From NCBI GenBank assembly GCA_022563855.1, contig JADFMN010000006.1, positions 147,392-211,391 on the forward strand: 64,000 bases of DNA. Direction: 5' to 3'. Each line of letters opens with the position of its first letter. The first letter of the stretch is position 1. This DNA is from Armatimonadota bacterium (GTDB lineage Bacteria > Armatimonadota > Fimbriimonadia > Fimbriimonadales > Fimbriimonadaceae). Position numbers and translations under genes: made by a program. The notes beneath the pieces were generated by a model. The model was not told the origin of the DNA, made no database searches, and saw only the letters and a list, made by a program, of their open reading frames with translations. This document shows, piece after piece, positions 16,479 through 23,581 of the stretch.

Positions 16479-18583
16479 CAATGCTTAAACTCCTCTGCCC
16501 TCATCTCGTGCTTCTTAATCTCCGGCCCGGTCATCTCTAGCTTCAGGCCTAGCGCGCCGGTGGCATTGAAGTATTCGACCCGGATCATATGGAAGCCTTT
16601 CGCGAGCGGCGCCATGCCTTGCTTCGTGACCAGTCCGTGCAGGCCGTCGTTGTCTACGATCAGTTTGTCGTCGATGTAGAGTCGGCTGCCGTCGTCGCTG
16701 GTGAGGCTGAAGGTGTAGATGCCGTCCTTCGGCGCGGTGATGACGCCTTGGAACTTGAAGCCGAAGTGCTCGTCTCTCTTCCTTAGGCGGAGGTCGAGGC
16801 CCATCATGCTAACGCCGGTCTCGGTCTCTTTCGCATCCTTCAACTGGTCGAGCGTCTGCCAGCCCTGTTCGATGTAGAAGTAGCGCAGACCTGGGTCGGG
16901 CGCTCTTATGAACACGATCGCTGGCATCAATTCCTGTTTGTCGTATCGCGTGAACTTCTGCTCGATCGGTTTGAACGAGCGCCGACCTTCATAGAACGCT
17001 GCGGCTTTGAGCGTCACAGTCTTGTCGATCTTGATCGGGCCTTCGTAGAGCGGTGAGTACTCCTGCGGACTCGCACCATCGAGTGTGTAACGAATTTCGG
17101 CGAAAGGATTGTCGGACTTCAGTTCGATCGTTTGCTCACCCATGAACGACGGCGCGCCGCTTGCTATCTCGACCGAGGGCACGCCGAGATACGCTTCGAT
17201 ACTCGCTACCCTTATTGGAACGCCGCCAGGGCCGAATACTTCGACCATGAGAGACTCGCCATCTTTGACTTCAAGCGGAGGAAATTGGACAATGCGTCGA
17301 TAGCCGACAGTAGTTCCTCTCGCTAAGGTCAGGTAGGGCGAATCTTGATTTCTGCTGAACAGCCACACGCTGAAATGCGTGATTCGTTGACTGTTGATAA
17401 GGTTTTCTTGAATTACGACGTGATCGACAAGCGTTGGCTTTGTCCAGCTCAAGGCGTAGACCAAGCCGATTTTGGGACGGGGAACCTCATAGTACGTGGT
17501 CGGATCGTGATCGCTTAAGACTTGAACCATGCGCTCACTTCCGGCAGGGCGGTTTTCGAAATCTAATTGCATTTTCTGAGACAGATCTTCTTCGAATGTC
17601 TCCTCCCGCCAGCGCCTGAACTCCATCAGCGCATGGACGTCGTTCTTGTGGATCAACCCGCGTGAGTCTGGCGGGACGTTGAGCAACAGGTTCCCTCCGT
17701 GGCCGATTGAGCGGTAGTAAATCTCGCTGAGTTGCTCAATCGACTTGACGCGGTCGTTCTCTGACTCGCGCCAGAACCAGCCGGGGCGGATCGAGACGTC
17801 GCACTCGCCGGGGGAGTACTTGTCGCCGTTCGGGTCGCCTTCGAAAAGGAAACTGTAGATCGACTGGTCGCCCGGATAGTGACCAGAGGGCAGGAAGTTC
17901 CAATTGGTTTCGCCGACGAAACCGCTCTCGTTTCCGACCCACCGCACGTCACCGCCGTCGCCGAAGATCACGGCGTTCGGCGCAAACTCGCGCACGGTCG
18001 CTTCGAAGCGCGGCCAGTCGTAGATCTGTCGCTTGCCGTTCGGGCCTTCGCCGTTCGCGCCGTCGAACCACACTTCTTTCATGTCGCCGTAGTTGGTCAG
18101 CACCTCTTCGAGCATGTTGACGAAAACGTCGTTATACTCAGCCGTTCCGTAAGTCGGGTGGTTGCGGTCCCACGGCGAGAGGTACACGCCCATCCACAGC
18201 CCGTACTCCTTGCACGCCTCGCTCAAGTCTTTGAGCACGTCGCCCTTGCCGTCGCGCCACTTGCTCGCCTTCACGCTATGGTCTGTGTACTTGCTTGGCC
18301 AGAGCGCGAAGCCGTCGTGGTGTTTGGCGGTGATGATCACGCCGGTCATGCCCGCTTCTTTGAAAACCCGGCACCACTGCCGCGCGTCGAACTCGGTCGG
18401 GTTGAAGATGTTTGGGTCTTCGGTGCCCTGCCCCCATTCGACCCCGGTGAAGGTGTTGGGGCCGAAGTGCACGAACGCGTAGTACTGCCGCTCGTGCCAG
18501 GCCATCTGGTTCGCGCTCGGCAGCGGCCCGACCGGCGCCGGCGGGTCTTGGGTGATGGACATGGCTATCAGCAGGCTGAGCAT
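16478..18583 (-). CDS. GH29 alpha-L-fucosidase with chitobiase-like and PA14 C-terminal modules
   Basis: 701 aa, secreted: a short hydrophobic N-terminus (MLSLLIAMSITQ) precedes the GH29 barrel. Catalytic-domain markers are [37 protein letters not shown] and EVWFDGANGEG, where Asp174 is the expected nucleophile. After about residue 430 come a discoidin-like segment, a short CHB_HEX_C-type module (EIRYTLDGASPQ...SPLYEGPI) and a C-terminal PA14 module ([35 protein letters not shown]). The same two modules end the phosphodiesterase at 23.6 kb and the second GH29 at 27.1 kb. It hydrolyses terminal fucose outside the cytoplasm. Confidence 0.93.
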   Translation of the reverse strand: MLSLLIAMSITQDPPAPVGPLPSANQMAWHERQYYAFVHFGPNTFTGVEWGQGTEDPNIFNPTEFDARQWCRVFKEAGMTGVIITAKHHDGFALWPSKYTDHSVKASKWRDGKGDVLKDLSEACKEYGLWMGVYLSPWDRNHPTYGTAEYNDVFVNMLEEVLTNYGDMKEVWFDGANGEGPNGKRQIYDWPRFEATVREFAPNAVIFGDGGDVRWVGNESGFVGETNWNFLPSGHYPGDQSIYSFLFEGDPNGDKYSPGECDVSIRPGWFWRESENDRVKSIEQLSEIYYRSIGHGGNLLLNVPPDSRGLIHKNDVHALMEFRRWREETFEEDLSQKMQLDFENRPAGSERMVQVLSDHDPTTYYEVPRPKIGLVYALSWTKPTLVDHVVIQENLINSQRITHFSVWLFSRNQDSPYLTLARGTTVGYRRIVQFPPLEVKDGESLMVEVFGPGGVPIRVASIEAYLGVPSVEIASGAPSFMGEQTIELKSDNPFAEIRYTLDGASPQEYSPLYEGPIKIDKTVTLKAAAFYEGRRSFKPIEQKFTRYDKQELMPAIVFIRAPDPGLRYFYIEQGWQTLDQLKDAKETETGVSMMGLDLRLRKRDEHFGFKFQGVITAPKDGIYTFSLTSDDGSRLYIDDKLIVDNDGLHGLVTKQGMAPLAKGFHMIRVEYFNATGALGLKLEMTGPEIKKHEMRAEEFKH

Positions 18584-18602
18584 GGCTCTCTAGAGAGTTT
18601 AT

Positions 18603-18685
18603 CAGGTTCGGGCGCTCGGAGGTTCGGGAGTTGGAGCGCGGGGGTTTGCCCCGCACCGCGGAGCGTTCGGATTGGTTCGGGTTAC
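18603..18685. repeat. CCGAAC-family composite repeat
   Basis: Minus-strand reading gives CCGAACC words around a hairpin of GCGGGG / CCCCCGC with a CAAA loop followed by GCTCCA. The same composite occurs at about 33765-33800 and 33945-33985 on the plus strand. Confidence 0.75.
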
Positions 18686-19269
18686 CATCCCTCCACACTC
18701 GCAGTGTGGAGGGTTCTATCTTCAAGGTCGCGCAGACAAGCTGTGGCTAGGCCAGACGAGTCGTCCCAAGCTTCGTTGAGGCTCACCTTCGCACTGCTCC
18801 AAGGATAGTCAACTAGGTTTGTACAAAGCTCTGCCCTGATCGGGTTTTCGTGGACGTAGGCGATTTTCTGGTCGAGCATTTTTTCTCTATCAATCGTGAT
18901 TCCACGAAAAGAGCGCATCCAAATTCTGCGGTCGTTAAGCTTGGCCTGCGCACTCAATTCGCCCTTCTCTTCTGCAGTAAGAAGCGGCGTAATTATCTTT
19001 GCCGAGTTCGTCTTGATCCGCTGCACGAGCCAAGAGACTGTGCGGCCGTCTGGGGCTTGGACGACGAGGTGCGCGTGATGCTTCATGACGACGTAGGCAT
19101 ATAGCCGAGCCGAGTAGTGAATGCAATCTGAGAGGATCGACTTTACGACGACCGTCCTTAGCTCTGGCCTTGCGAACAGGTGGGCGAAGTCCAGGCAGGT
19201 TGTCGTGACGAACATGAGTTGTCCATCTGACTGGTCGTTCCGCCAGTGCTTGTATCCGCTCCTTGCCAT
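18682..19269 (-). CDS. REP-associated tyrosine transposase (RAYT, IS200/IS605 Y1 superfamily)
   Basis: 195 aa from ATG 19269; a longer in-frame ORF reads into flanking repeats and is not credible. The Y1 transposase fold is recognisable: GQLMFVTTTCLDFAHLF near the N-terminus, the HuH metal/nucleophile motif in VVMKHHAHLVVQ, and YVHENPIRAELC near the C-terminus, a hallmark of RAYTs. The expected catalytic Tyr lies in that YVHENP region. RAYTs are domesticated single-copy transposases that act on REP palindromes; here REP copies lie at both ends and two more within 3 kb. The C-terminal residues TLHTASVEGW are encoded by the REP itself. Confidence 0.9.
   Translation of the reverse strand: MARSGYKHWRNDQSDGQLMFVTTTCLDFAHLFARPELRTVVVKSILSDCIHYSARLYAYVVMKHHAHLVVQAPDGRTVSWLVQRIKTNSAKIITPLLTAEEKGELSAQAKLNDRRIWMRSFRGITIDREKMLDQKIAYVHENPIRAELCTNLVDYPWSSAKVSLNEAWDDSSGLATACLRDLEDRTLHTASVEGW
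18689..18713. repeat. REP palindrome copy 1
   Basis: Perfect 11-bp arms (CCCTCCACACT and its complement) around a CGC loop. It overlaps the last codons of the RAYT gene. Confidence 0.9.
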
Positions 19270-19294
19270 CGCTCTTATTGTAGCCCGGAATGAA

Positions 19295-19319
19295 CCCTCC
19301 ACACTTCGAGTGTGGAGGG
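19295..19319. repeat. REP palindrome copy 2
   Basis: Same 11-bp arms as copy 1 with a TCG loop, 26 bp upstream of the RAYT start. A degraded half copy follows at about 19328-19343. Confidence 0.9.
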
Positions 19320-19339
19320 ATGATGGCTGCGAGTGTGGA

Positions 19340-19418
19340 GGAACGAAGTCGTCGTCGCGAACATGGGCTATTCGTTCGCCTGATAGTTGCGCCAGTGCTT
19401 GTATCGGATCCTTGCCAC
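19340..19418 (-). pseudogene. Remnant of a second RAYT 5' end
   Basis: Reading from GTG 19418 gives VARIRYKHWRNYQANE then a stop, close to the true start of the RAYT (MARSGYKHWRNDQSDG). The match continues in DNA through the upstream REP at 19443. It is the start of a duplicated, decayed transposase copy. Confidence 0.75.
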
Positions 19419-19442
19419 TGTGTGATTGTAGCCCGGAATGAA

Positions 19443-19467
19443 CCCTCCACACTTCGAGTGTGGAGGG
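19443..19467. repeat. REP palindrome copy 3
   Basis: Identical to copy 2 including the TCG loop, in the duplicated segment upstream of the RAYT remnant. Confidence 0.9.
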
Positions 19468-19526
19468 ATGATGACTGCGAGTGAGGAGCGATGGAGAAGG
19501 CGAGAATCGCGCGACATCCGACGCAG

Positions 19527-20336
19527 CTAGCGGATGACCGGCGTGTGCTCGACGTTGCCAATGTTCGTGTTCTGCCCGCTGGTGACGACTACGTCTTCTA
19601 CCGTCGCAACGAAGATGATCAGGCCGCCTGGTGTGTGCAAAATGAAGTCGAGCTCGTACACGCCTTCCTTCAGCGCCCAGACCTTGAACGAGCCGTCCGG
19701 CATGCTCATGGATGTGTTGACCTCGGTGCCGATGTCATAACTTGGGCCGGCCGTGTAAGTCGCAGTGATGTGGACGCCGAACAGCGGGCGACCGTTGTGC
19801 ACTGCGAAACCGGAGATCGATCCTGCCAGTTCCTTCAGCAAGACCGGAATGACAGGCTTGAGCTTGTACTGTCCGTTGCCGGTTCGCGTCAGCGATTTCT
19901 GCACATTGAAGTCGAGGAGGATCTCAACCGTGCCTTCTCCGACGGTGGCGTCGACGTTGAGCTTGAGGCCGGTCTGTGCCCCGCTCGGAATCTGCACGTC
20001 GTGAGTGCCCGTGTCGTCTGTGACGGTCGCTTCGCTGAGGAACAGCCTGATCTGGGTGTAAGTCCCGCTCGGCACTCCGGCCGAGCCGATCATCGTTTCG
20101 TTCTGCGTCAGCGTGAGAAGGTCGATCGTCTGCGGATCCGTCTCGATCTCGACCCATTGCCCGTCGAGGTGCGCCTCGATGCGGTCGATGGTGATGTTGA
20201 GCGCCGTTATATTTTGCAGCGGAGCGTCGGCCATGAAGATGTTGAGCCAACCTCCTCCGCCGGAAGTCTCACCCCCGCAGCCGACAAGTGCGACACTCGC
20301 CGCACCAAGAGCCGCCAGAATGAACCCTCGTCCCAT
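19527..20336 (-). CDS. DUF4382 lipoprotein (copy 1)
   Basis: 269 aa from ATG 20336, chosen because a lipoprotein signal with lipobox ALVGC (Cys20) follows directly. The DUF4382 domain is seen from about residue 30: LNIFMADAPLQNITALNITIDRIEAH, QTIDLLTLTQNETMIGSAGVPSG, KLKPVIPVL. A C-terminal carboxypeptidase-regulatory-like beta domain (SISGFAVHNG, DGSFKVWALKEGVYELDF) follows. It is anchored at the outer side of a membrane, with unknown role. Closely paralogous to the protein at 22.3 kb, including about 85 bp of leader DNA. Confidence 0.88.
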   Translation of the reverse strand: MGRGFILAALGAASVALVGCGGETSGGGGWLNIFMADAPLQNITALNITIDRIEAHLDGQWVEIETDPQTIDLLTLTQNETMIGSAGVPSGTYTQIRLFLSEATVTDDTGTHDVQIPSGAQTGLKLNVDATVGEGTVEILLDFNVQKSLTRTGNGQYKLKPVIPVLLKELAGSISGFAVHNGRPLFGVHITATYTAGPSYDIGTEVNTSMSMPDGSFKVWALKEGVYELDFILHTPGGLIIFVATVEDVVVTSGQNTNIGNVEHTPVIR

Positions 20337-20610
20337 ACCTCGTTTTTCCGCAGATCGGCAGCAGGTGGGGCAGAAACTGGTGTTGCTCCCGGCTGTGAAA
20401 ATTGCTGGATTTGCCCGCGTGGCTGGGCTGACGTGCGGTGCCATCAGCTCCCAGACAGTTTCTCGACTCAGTGGCAGCGCTGCCTGGCCCGTCTACAGTA
20501 GGTCGTCGAGTCCCCTGTCGCGCGGCAGCGAGGCTAGTTACGTGCCGCTATATGTAAAGTAATAGAGCAACCACGCCCGGGCTGACCAGTACACGGGCAC
20601 GGAGAGAACA

Positions 20611-21183
20611 ATGTCAAGCGAAATCCAGGAGAAAGTAATCTGCAACGGAGTCGACGTGACCGCGCTAGGCGAGGTCATCGGCGCGATCGAACAGGACAAG
20701 ACCATCGCTGAGTTCACCTTCCGCGCCGACAATAAGTGGATCGACGGCGCGCTCAACCGCACCACGATCAAGGACTTCAAAGGCGGCGGCGGAGAACAGG
20801 TCCGCGACAAGGAGTTCGTGATCGACAACGACGAGCCGCCAGTGTTGCTCGGAAAAGACACTGCGGTCAACCCGGTCGAGTGGCTGTTGCACGCGATCGC
20901 GGGTTGCATCACGACGACCACGATCTACCACGGTGCCGCGCGCGGGATCAAGATCAGCGAGATGTCGATCAAGCTCTCAGCTGACCTCGATCTGCGAGGG
21001 CTCTTGGACATTCCCGGCTCTGACAGACCTGGTTACACGAGCATCAACATGGACGTGACGATCAAGGGCGACGCCTCTGCGGAAGACCTGAGGGAGCTCG
21101 TCGAGTTCGCGAAGAACCACTCGCCGTCGGTCGACGTCATCAACAACGGCACGCCTGTAAACGCGACCGTCAACGCTAACTGA
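20611..21183 (+). CDS. OsmC/Ohr family protein
   Basis: 190 aa. OsmC fold with the N-terminal peroxidatic Cys in HAIAGCITTTTIYHGAARGI (Cys99 region). The second, resolving Cys of Ohr/OsmC enzymes is absent: the matching segment reads HSPSVDVINNGTP. A one-Cys OsmC-like role in peroxide or thiol chemistry is possible but not certain. The start has GGAGAG 6 nt upstream. It ends at a strong terminator and is a monocistron. Confidence 0.88.
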   Translation: MSSEIQEKVICNGVDVTALGEVIGAIEQDKTIAEFTFRADNKWIDGALNRTTIKDFKGGGGEQVRDKEFVIDNDEPPVLLGKDTAVNPVEWLLHAIAGCITTTTIYHGAARGIKISEMSIKLSADLDLRGLLDIPGSDRPGYTSINMDVTIKGDASAEDLRELVEFAKNHSPSVDVINNGTPVNATVNAN

Positions 21184-21205
21184 CGGCCTTTGCCGGACGG
21201 ACGCC

Positions 21206-21244
21206 AGAACCCTGCAGACTCGAAGTCTGGGGGGTTCTTCTTTC
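21206..21244 (+). terminator. Rho-independent terminator after OsmC gene
   Basis: Stem formed by AGAACCC..CAGACT and its complement with a CGA loop, followed by TCTTTC. 23 bp after the OsmC stop. Confidence 0.85.
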
Positions 21245-21410
21245 GGAGTGCGGCCGTCTACACCTGCGGCAGACCGCGAGGTCGCCGCAGGCAGTCTGAT
21301 CTAGGCAAAATTGCTAGGTTTCCGACTATAGCAATGCGATCTTGAACCAATGTTGGTAAAGTAGAGCATCTGAAATTGCTCTGTAAAGAGTATTGGAGAG
21401 GAATCAGGAC

Positions 21411-22010
21411 ATGAGAAGCATTTTTGTTGTATCTATTTTAGTTCTATCGTCGGCAGCCTTCGCCCAGCCCGCCTTCTGGTCCGGTGACACAACCGGCCAG
21501 GCGACTTGGGATCGGCCGCTTAGCTTTACAGGCATATCGAGTCTCGGACCTGTACACTTTGAAATTCAACCGTTCTGGGTGACCGTCGGGAGCGAGTACG
21601 TTTTCGAGGTAAACGGCACCGGCCATCCCGACACGTATATCCACGTGTATGAGGGCACCTTTAATCCGCTCGACCAGCTCGTCAATCTGATTGCGGGCGA
21701 CGACGACTTCAGCGACACGTTTACTGTGCTGAGCGGTACAGGCCAGGGCTTTGCTTCTTCACGAATTGCTCTGGGCGAAGGCTCAAATTACGGAGGCGCG
21801 GGGACGGGCCTCAACTTGACGGCCGGCTCGCAGTACTTTGCGATCGTTTCTGGGTTCGGCGCAGGGGATTTCGGTCCGTACGACGCCGGCATCGGCGGCG
21901 GACAAGGCCAGGTAAACCTTGGGATAGTTCCTGAGCCCGCTACTCTCACAGTCCTCGGACTCGGCGCGCTGGCGCTCCTGCGACGCCGCCGACGCAAGAC
22001 CTCCGCTTAG
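21411..22010 (+). CDS. PEP-CTERM sorting-domain secreted protein
   Basis: 199 aa from ATG 21411; an upstream in-frame TTG is less likely. Signal peptide MRSIFVVSILVLSSAAFAQ, a beta-rich body (YVFEVNGTGHPDTYIHVYEG, NLIAGDDDFSDTF) and a C-terminal sorting signal: VPEPATL, a hydrophobic helix and RRRRRK. Such proteins are exported and processed by an exosortase, often linked to exopolysaccharide. No exosortase gene lies in the window. It is monocistronic with its own terminator. Confidence 0.9.
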   Translation: MRSIFVVSILVLSSAAFAQPAFWSGDTTGQATWDRPLSFTGISSLGPVHFEIQPFWVTVGSEYVFEVNGTGHPDTYIHVYEGTFNPLDQLVNLIAGDDDFSDTFTVLSGTGQGFASSRIALGEGSNYGGAGTGLNLTAGSQYFAIVSGFGAGDFGPYDAGIGGGQGQVNLGIVPEPATLTVLGLGALALLRRRRRKTSA

Positions 22011-22035
22011 AATAGAATAGTCTGCATCTAATAGA

Positions 22036-22070
22036 GCCGGTCGCCCGATGGGTGACCGGCTTTTTTTTGT
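22036..22070 (+). terminator. Rho-independent terminator after PEP-CTERM gene
   Basis: GCCGGTC / GACCGGC stem with inner CCC/GGG pairing, then eight T. 26 bp after the stop codon. Confidence 0.93.
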
Positions 22071-22076
22071 TTTCAT

Positions 22077-22101
22077 CCCTTCACACTGCGAGTGTAGAAG
22101 G
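22077..22101. repeat. REP palindrome copy 4 (diverged)
   Basis: CCTTCACACT and AGTGTAGAAGG arms around GCG. Same layout as the RAYT REPs with compensating changes (TTC with GAA), 2.6 kb from the transposase. Confidence 0.8.
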
Positions 22102-22111
22102 ATGGCCATCT

Positions 22112-22281
22112 GATCGTGAACCAGGTGTAGGAGTTCGGTGCGACCGATGCGCGGACGGTCATCTTGTAGCCGCGCGAGAGCGGCACGGAATTGCCCGGGC
22201 CGTTAGGCACGAAGACGGTCGCACTGCCGCTAAGCTGCGGCAAACTGGCAGAGGGGGAGAACCGTGCGGTGTTCGCCGCAG
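22112..22281 (-). pseudogene. Orphan 3' gene fragment (PLSRxYxxTVxAxVAPNSYTWFTIR family), copy A
   Basis: The minus strand encodes a ~55-residue tail containing VPLSRGYKMTVRASVAPNS then YTWFTIR, with no start codon or upstream part. Similar to copy B at 23.2 kb. It begins where the DUF4382 copy 2 gene ends. I do not recognise the parent family. Confidence 0.55.
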
Positions 22282-23106
22282 CTACGACAGGTAAATCTCC
22301 GTGTGCTCGACGTCGCCGACATCCGTGTTCTGCCCGGCGATTACGACTACGCCCTCCGACGCGGCAACATGTGTGAGCAGTCCTTCTGGAGAGTACAATT
22401 CAAAATCGAGGTCGTACACGCCCTCCTTTAACGCCCAAACTTTGAACGATCCGTCCATAATGCTCGAGGACGTATTGACAACGGTGCCCGGGTTGTAGCT
22501 TGGGCCATCCACGTAGGTCGCGTCGACGTGGACGCCGTACAGCGCGCCACCGTCGTTCACTGCGAAGCCGGAGATTGATCCGGCCAAATCCCGTAATATC
22601 ACGTTAATTACGGGCTTGAGCTTGTACTTTCCGTTGCCGGTTCGGATTAGCGACTTCTCCAAGTTGAAGTCGAGAAGAACCTCAACCGTGCCTTCTTCAA
22701 CCTTGCCATCGATGTTGAGCTTCAACCCTCTCCTTCCTGCGCCCACAATCTGCACGTCGTGTGTGCCTGTGTCGTCGGTAACGGTCACCTTGCTCAGGTA
22801 CAGCTTGATCTGGTTGAAATTCCCGCTCGGCACCATGGCGGAGCCGATCATCGTTTCGTTCTGTGTCAGCGTGAGCAGGTCGATGGTCTGCTGCTCAGTC
22901 TCGATATCGGCCCATATGCCGCTGACGTGCGCCTCGATGCGGTCGATCGTGATATTCACCGCTGTCACATTTAGTGGCGGGGCGTCGGACATGAAGAGGT
23001 TCAACCCTCCGCCCCCGAGTACGTCGGCACCAAATGCACCCCCACAGCCAACTGCTGCGACACCGGTAATCCCAAGCATCGCCAGGAATAGGAACGACCG
23101 ACTCAT
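22282..23106 (-). CDS. DUF4382 lipoprotein (copy 2)
   Basis: 274 aa from ATG 23106 with lipobox AAVGC (Cys21). Same architecture as copy 1 at 19.5 kb: DUF4382 (LNLFMSDAPPLNVTAVNITIDRIEAH, LLTLTQNETMIGSAMVPSG) and a C-terminal carboxypeptidase-regulatory-like domain (SISGFAVNDG, DGSFKVWALKEGVYDLDF). High similarity including the upstream leader indicates a tandem duplication later split by the OsmC and PEP-CTERM genes. Function unknown. Confidence 0.88.
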   Translation of the reverse strand: MSRSFLFLAMLGITGVAAVGCGGAFGADVLGGGGLNLFMSDAPPLNVTAVNITIDRIEAHVSGIWADIETEQQTIDLLTLTQNETMIGSAMVPSGNFNQIKLYLSKVTVTDDTGTHDVQIVGAGRRGLKLNIDGKVEEGTVEVLLDFNLEKSLIRTGNGKYKLKPVINVILRDLAGSISGFAVNDGGALYGVHVDATYVDGPSYNPGTVVNTSSSIMDGSFKVWALKEGVYDLDFELYSPEGLLTHVAASEGVVVIAGQNTDVGDVEHTEIYLS

Positions 23107-23227
23107 ATCTTGTTTTGCCGCACATTCCCTATTGTAGGCCCAAGAACTGGTATTGCTCTCAGCTGTGCAGATTGCTGGTTTTGCCTGCACTACGTAGACG
23201 GCGGCGCTGCTGCGACACTGCGTTGCG

Positions 23228-23389
23228 CTAGCGGATCGTGAACCAGGTGTAGGAGTTCGGCGCAACCATCGCGGCGACCGTGATCCTGTAGTCGCGGGAG
23301 AGCGGCATGGGTTGGCCGACTTCTTTTATCCAGATGCTTCCACCGGAGAGTGGGGCGCTCGCGACGCTGCGCTTAGGCGCTGCCGACAT
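23228..23389 (-). pseudogene. Orphan 3' gene fragment, copy B (53 codons)
   Basis: An ATG-to-TAG frame of 53 codons ends MPLSRDYRITVAAMVAPNS then YTWFTIR, matching copy A at 22.1 kb. It may be a tiny gene, but the match to a tail without start at copy A favours a gene remnant carried along with DUF4382 duplication. Confidence 0.5.
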
Positions 23390-23470
23390 ATCCCTAAGCA
23401 GATGGGACTGTTACTGTCGAACCCCTCACCCATCCACGTCGAACTCTCCACCGGAGACTTCTTTGGCGGA

Positions 23471-23499
23471 CCCTCCTCTCCCTCAAGGGGAGAGGGGAC
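23471..23499. repeat. CCCTCTCC-type palindrome
   Basis: CCTCTCC and GGAGAGG arms around a CTCAAGG centre. Same family as at 33.64, 38.78 and 63.74 kb. Confidence 0.75.
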
Positions 23500-23581
23500 A
23501 GCTCGCGAGCCGGACTTGCTGAGTCGTTCTGCGCTCAACGCGATCCAATGGTAGAATCGACTTGCCCACAGTGAGGTTTGT

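Larger units (their letters stand above)
18682..19470 (-). mobile_element. RAYT-REP unit (REPtron-like)
   Basis: Contains the RAYT gene, a REP at its 3' end (18689) and two REPs plus a degraded second 5' end upstream (19295-19467). The arms are identical between copies, suggesting recent activity or homogenisation. Target-site duplications were not discerned. Confidence 0.75.

Noticed and set aside
17879..18808. 309-codon plus-strand ORF
   Set aside because: Antisense to GH29 and running into repeats and the RAYT; no domain.
18689..19467. CRISPR array from repeated 25-bp palindromes
   Set aside because: Spacing is irregular, only three close copies, no cas genes, and a RAYT explains them.
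23107..23180. c-di-GMP (GEMM-I) riboswitch in the DUF4382 leader
   Set aside because: GGGCAAA and AGCCGGG-like words appear in copy 1, but spacing is far too short and the core GCAAAGCC element is missing.
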